Part shown: one piece after another, positions 63,301-64,000 of the stretch
Position numbering within the stretch: the stretch's first letter is position 1
Layout of the letters: every line of letters starts with the position of its first letter
Origin: Phytopythium helicoides
Taxonomy: Eukaryota; Oomycota; Peronosporomycetes; Pythiales; Pythiaceae
Assembly (NCBI GenBank): GCA_024867545.1
Contig: JANFNE010000009.1
Coordinates: forward strand, 310,001-374,000
Length of the DNA stretch: 64,000 nt
Direction of reading: 5' to 3'
Translations under genes and position numbers: made by a program
The notes under the pieces: generated by a model
The model's database searches: none
Seen by the model: the letters and a program-made list of their open reading frames with translations, nothing else
Told to the model about the DNA's origin: nothing

Positions 63301-64000
63301 CAAGCGAAAAACCAAACTTGATCGGGCAAGAGGCTTGTTATCCGACCGAAAAAAGTTGCTTGTGCTTGCAAACGCCCGAATGGAGGAGTTGACTCGCCAG
63401 CTTTCGGTATGTGAAGGCAAGTGTGAAGATTACCGGCGCAATATAGACGATTTGAAGCGGGAGCTAGCAGCGAAAGACGATCAAATTGATACTCTAGAAG
63501 CCCTCCATCGGGACGACTGTGCGGCGATTGAACGTCTTGACGCGGATTTGCGCAACTGCCAGGAGGAGCTCACCCGATCACACGACGAGCTCAGACACAC
63601 AGCCGAAAGATCTCTTGCGAGCGCTCTGGATGATCAGAAGCGAGAGCTTACGCATGATTTCGAGCAGCAAGTGTACGAGTTGGAGCAGACTTACAGCCGG
63701 CGCCTCGTTGTCCGTGAGACGCAACTGCAGAAGGAGCTCGATGAGCGTGTTCGAGAGTTGATGGAGCGTCACAGTGCAGAAGTTTTGGAGTTACAACACA
63801 GCAAAAAGCAAGTGGACGGTGAGGCCGTTGCTACAAATGGGCACGAACCCGTTACTTCAGGTCGTCGCCGTCATCGGCACCATAAAGACGCGGTATCACT
63901 ACAACGGCAACTGTCATCGACGCAGACAGCATCGTTGTCATCATCGTCATCATCATCTCGATCTTCCACAACTTCTTCTCCATCCCCACTGCCATCCCCT
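60348..64000 (+). CDS. Kinesin-like coiled-coil protein, 3' end beyond the window
   Basis: Exons 60348-60891, 60934-61240, 61311-61506, 61583-61863 and 61951 to beyond 64000; the frame closes at every junction (1126 codons so far). The N-terminal 300 residues follow a kinesin motor: FERVFDAQQPPAELFRESLA, P-loop FAGAEGAGKSFLCHGD (usual GQTGSGKTYT), switch-II-like FVCIDIHGSS (usual DLAGSE), and the last motor strand TYVIVAIKKATQYQQQAIQS with LLFACKAKDI. The NxxSSRSH switch I motif is not evident. A Ser/Thr-rich linker follows, then from about 62330 a long heptad-rich coiled coil (LELIRLKQDELERALAHELS, EFKNGIIRDLETRLRDAENR, RKLTKRKTKLDRARGLL), and near the edge a His/Arg and polySer stretch. Start could also be ATG 60402 (MERAHVVVRLGDG). 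Cargo and direction unknown. Confidence 0.8.
61869..61904 (+). repeat. 18-bp tandem duplication inside an intron
   Basis: Two consecutive identical copies of an 18-bp unit (TACTTCAGTCTTTTGCCG), starting 6 bp after the donor of the fourth intron of the kinesin-like gene. Confidence 0.85.

Overview
The window is nuclear DNA of an oomycete (Peronosporales/Pythiales grade; the genus cannot be fixed from this sequence). The evidence is short GT-AG introns of about 40-100 bp in dense, GC-rich genes, START-FYVE paralogues and EGCT-type ankyrin proteins of the kind oomycetes carry, and copies of the oomycete core promoter (initiator TCAYTYY followed by an AAYTY-type flanking element) just upstream of at least seven genes. 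An intact IFT88 gene implies that the organism makes flagellated zoospores. No transposon, rRNA, tRNA or CRISPR was recognised.

Region 1 (1-14.9 kb) holds cell-cycle and nuclear genes: a Wee1-type kinase running off the left edge (minus), a large EF-hand/RCC1/discoidin-like protein (minus), a polo-like kinase with two polo boxes (minus), and, divergent from it, an RBBP6/Mpe1-type mRNA 3'-processing factor (plus). Wee1 and Plk act on opposite sides of the mitotic-entry switch and lie about 8 kb apart.

Region 2 (15-30.6 kb) has a tail-to-tail pair of ankyrin-type repeat genes, a frameshifted Ser/Gly-repeat pseudogene, an ankyrin/TRP-like channel, a secreted kelch-EGF protein with a GPI-type tail, a secreted GH3 glycosidase, IFT88, and a TMEM222 homologue.

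Region 3 (30.8-38.0 kb) is a same-strand array of three START-FYVE paralogues of different length and intron content.

Region 4 (39.1-51.3 kb) is an array of five dicarboxylate/amino-acid:cation symporter (DAACS, SLC1-like) genes. Two are on the minus strand and three on the plus strand. The central pair forms a nearly perfect inverted repeat confined to the coding sequence, and the last two share patches of identity, both pointing to recent gene conversion.

Region 5 (51.5-64 kb) has an unrecognised multi-pass membrane protein, three tandem EamA/DMT transporters (the last two almost identical from exon 1 to the stop, introns included), and a kinesin-like coiled-coil protein running off the right edge.

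The window is dominated by local gene-family expansion (ankyrin x2, START-FYVE x3, DAACS x5, DMT x3) set among conserved single-copy genes. Exon boundaries were read by eye from GT/AG sites, reading frame and family conservation; those marked approximate were not fixed.
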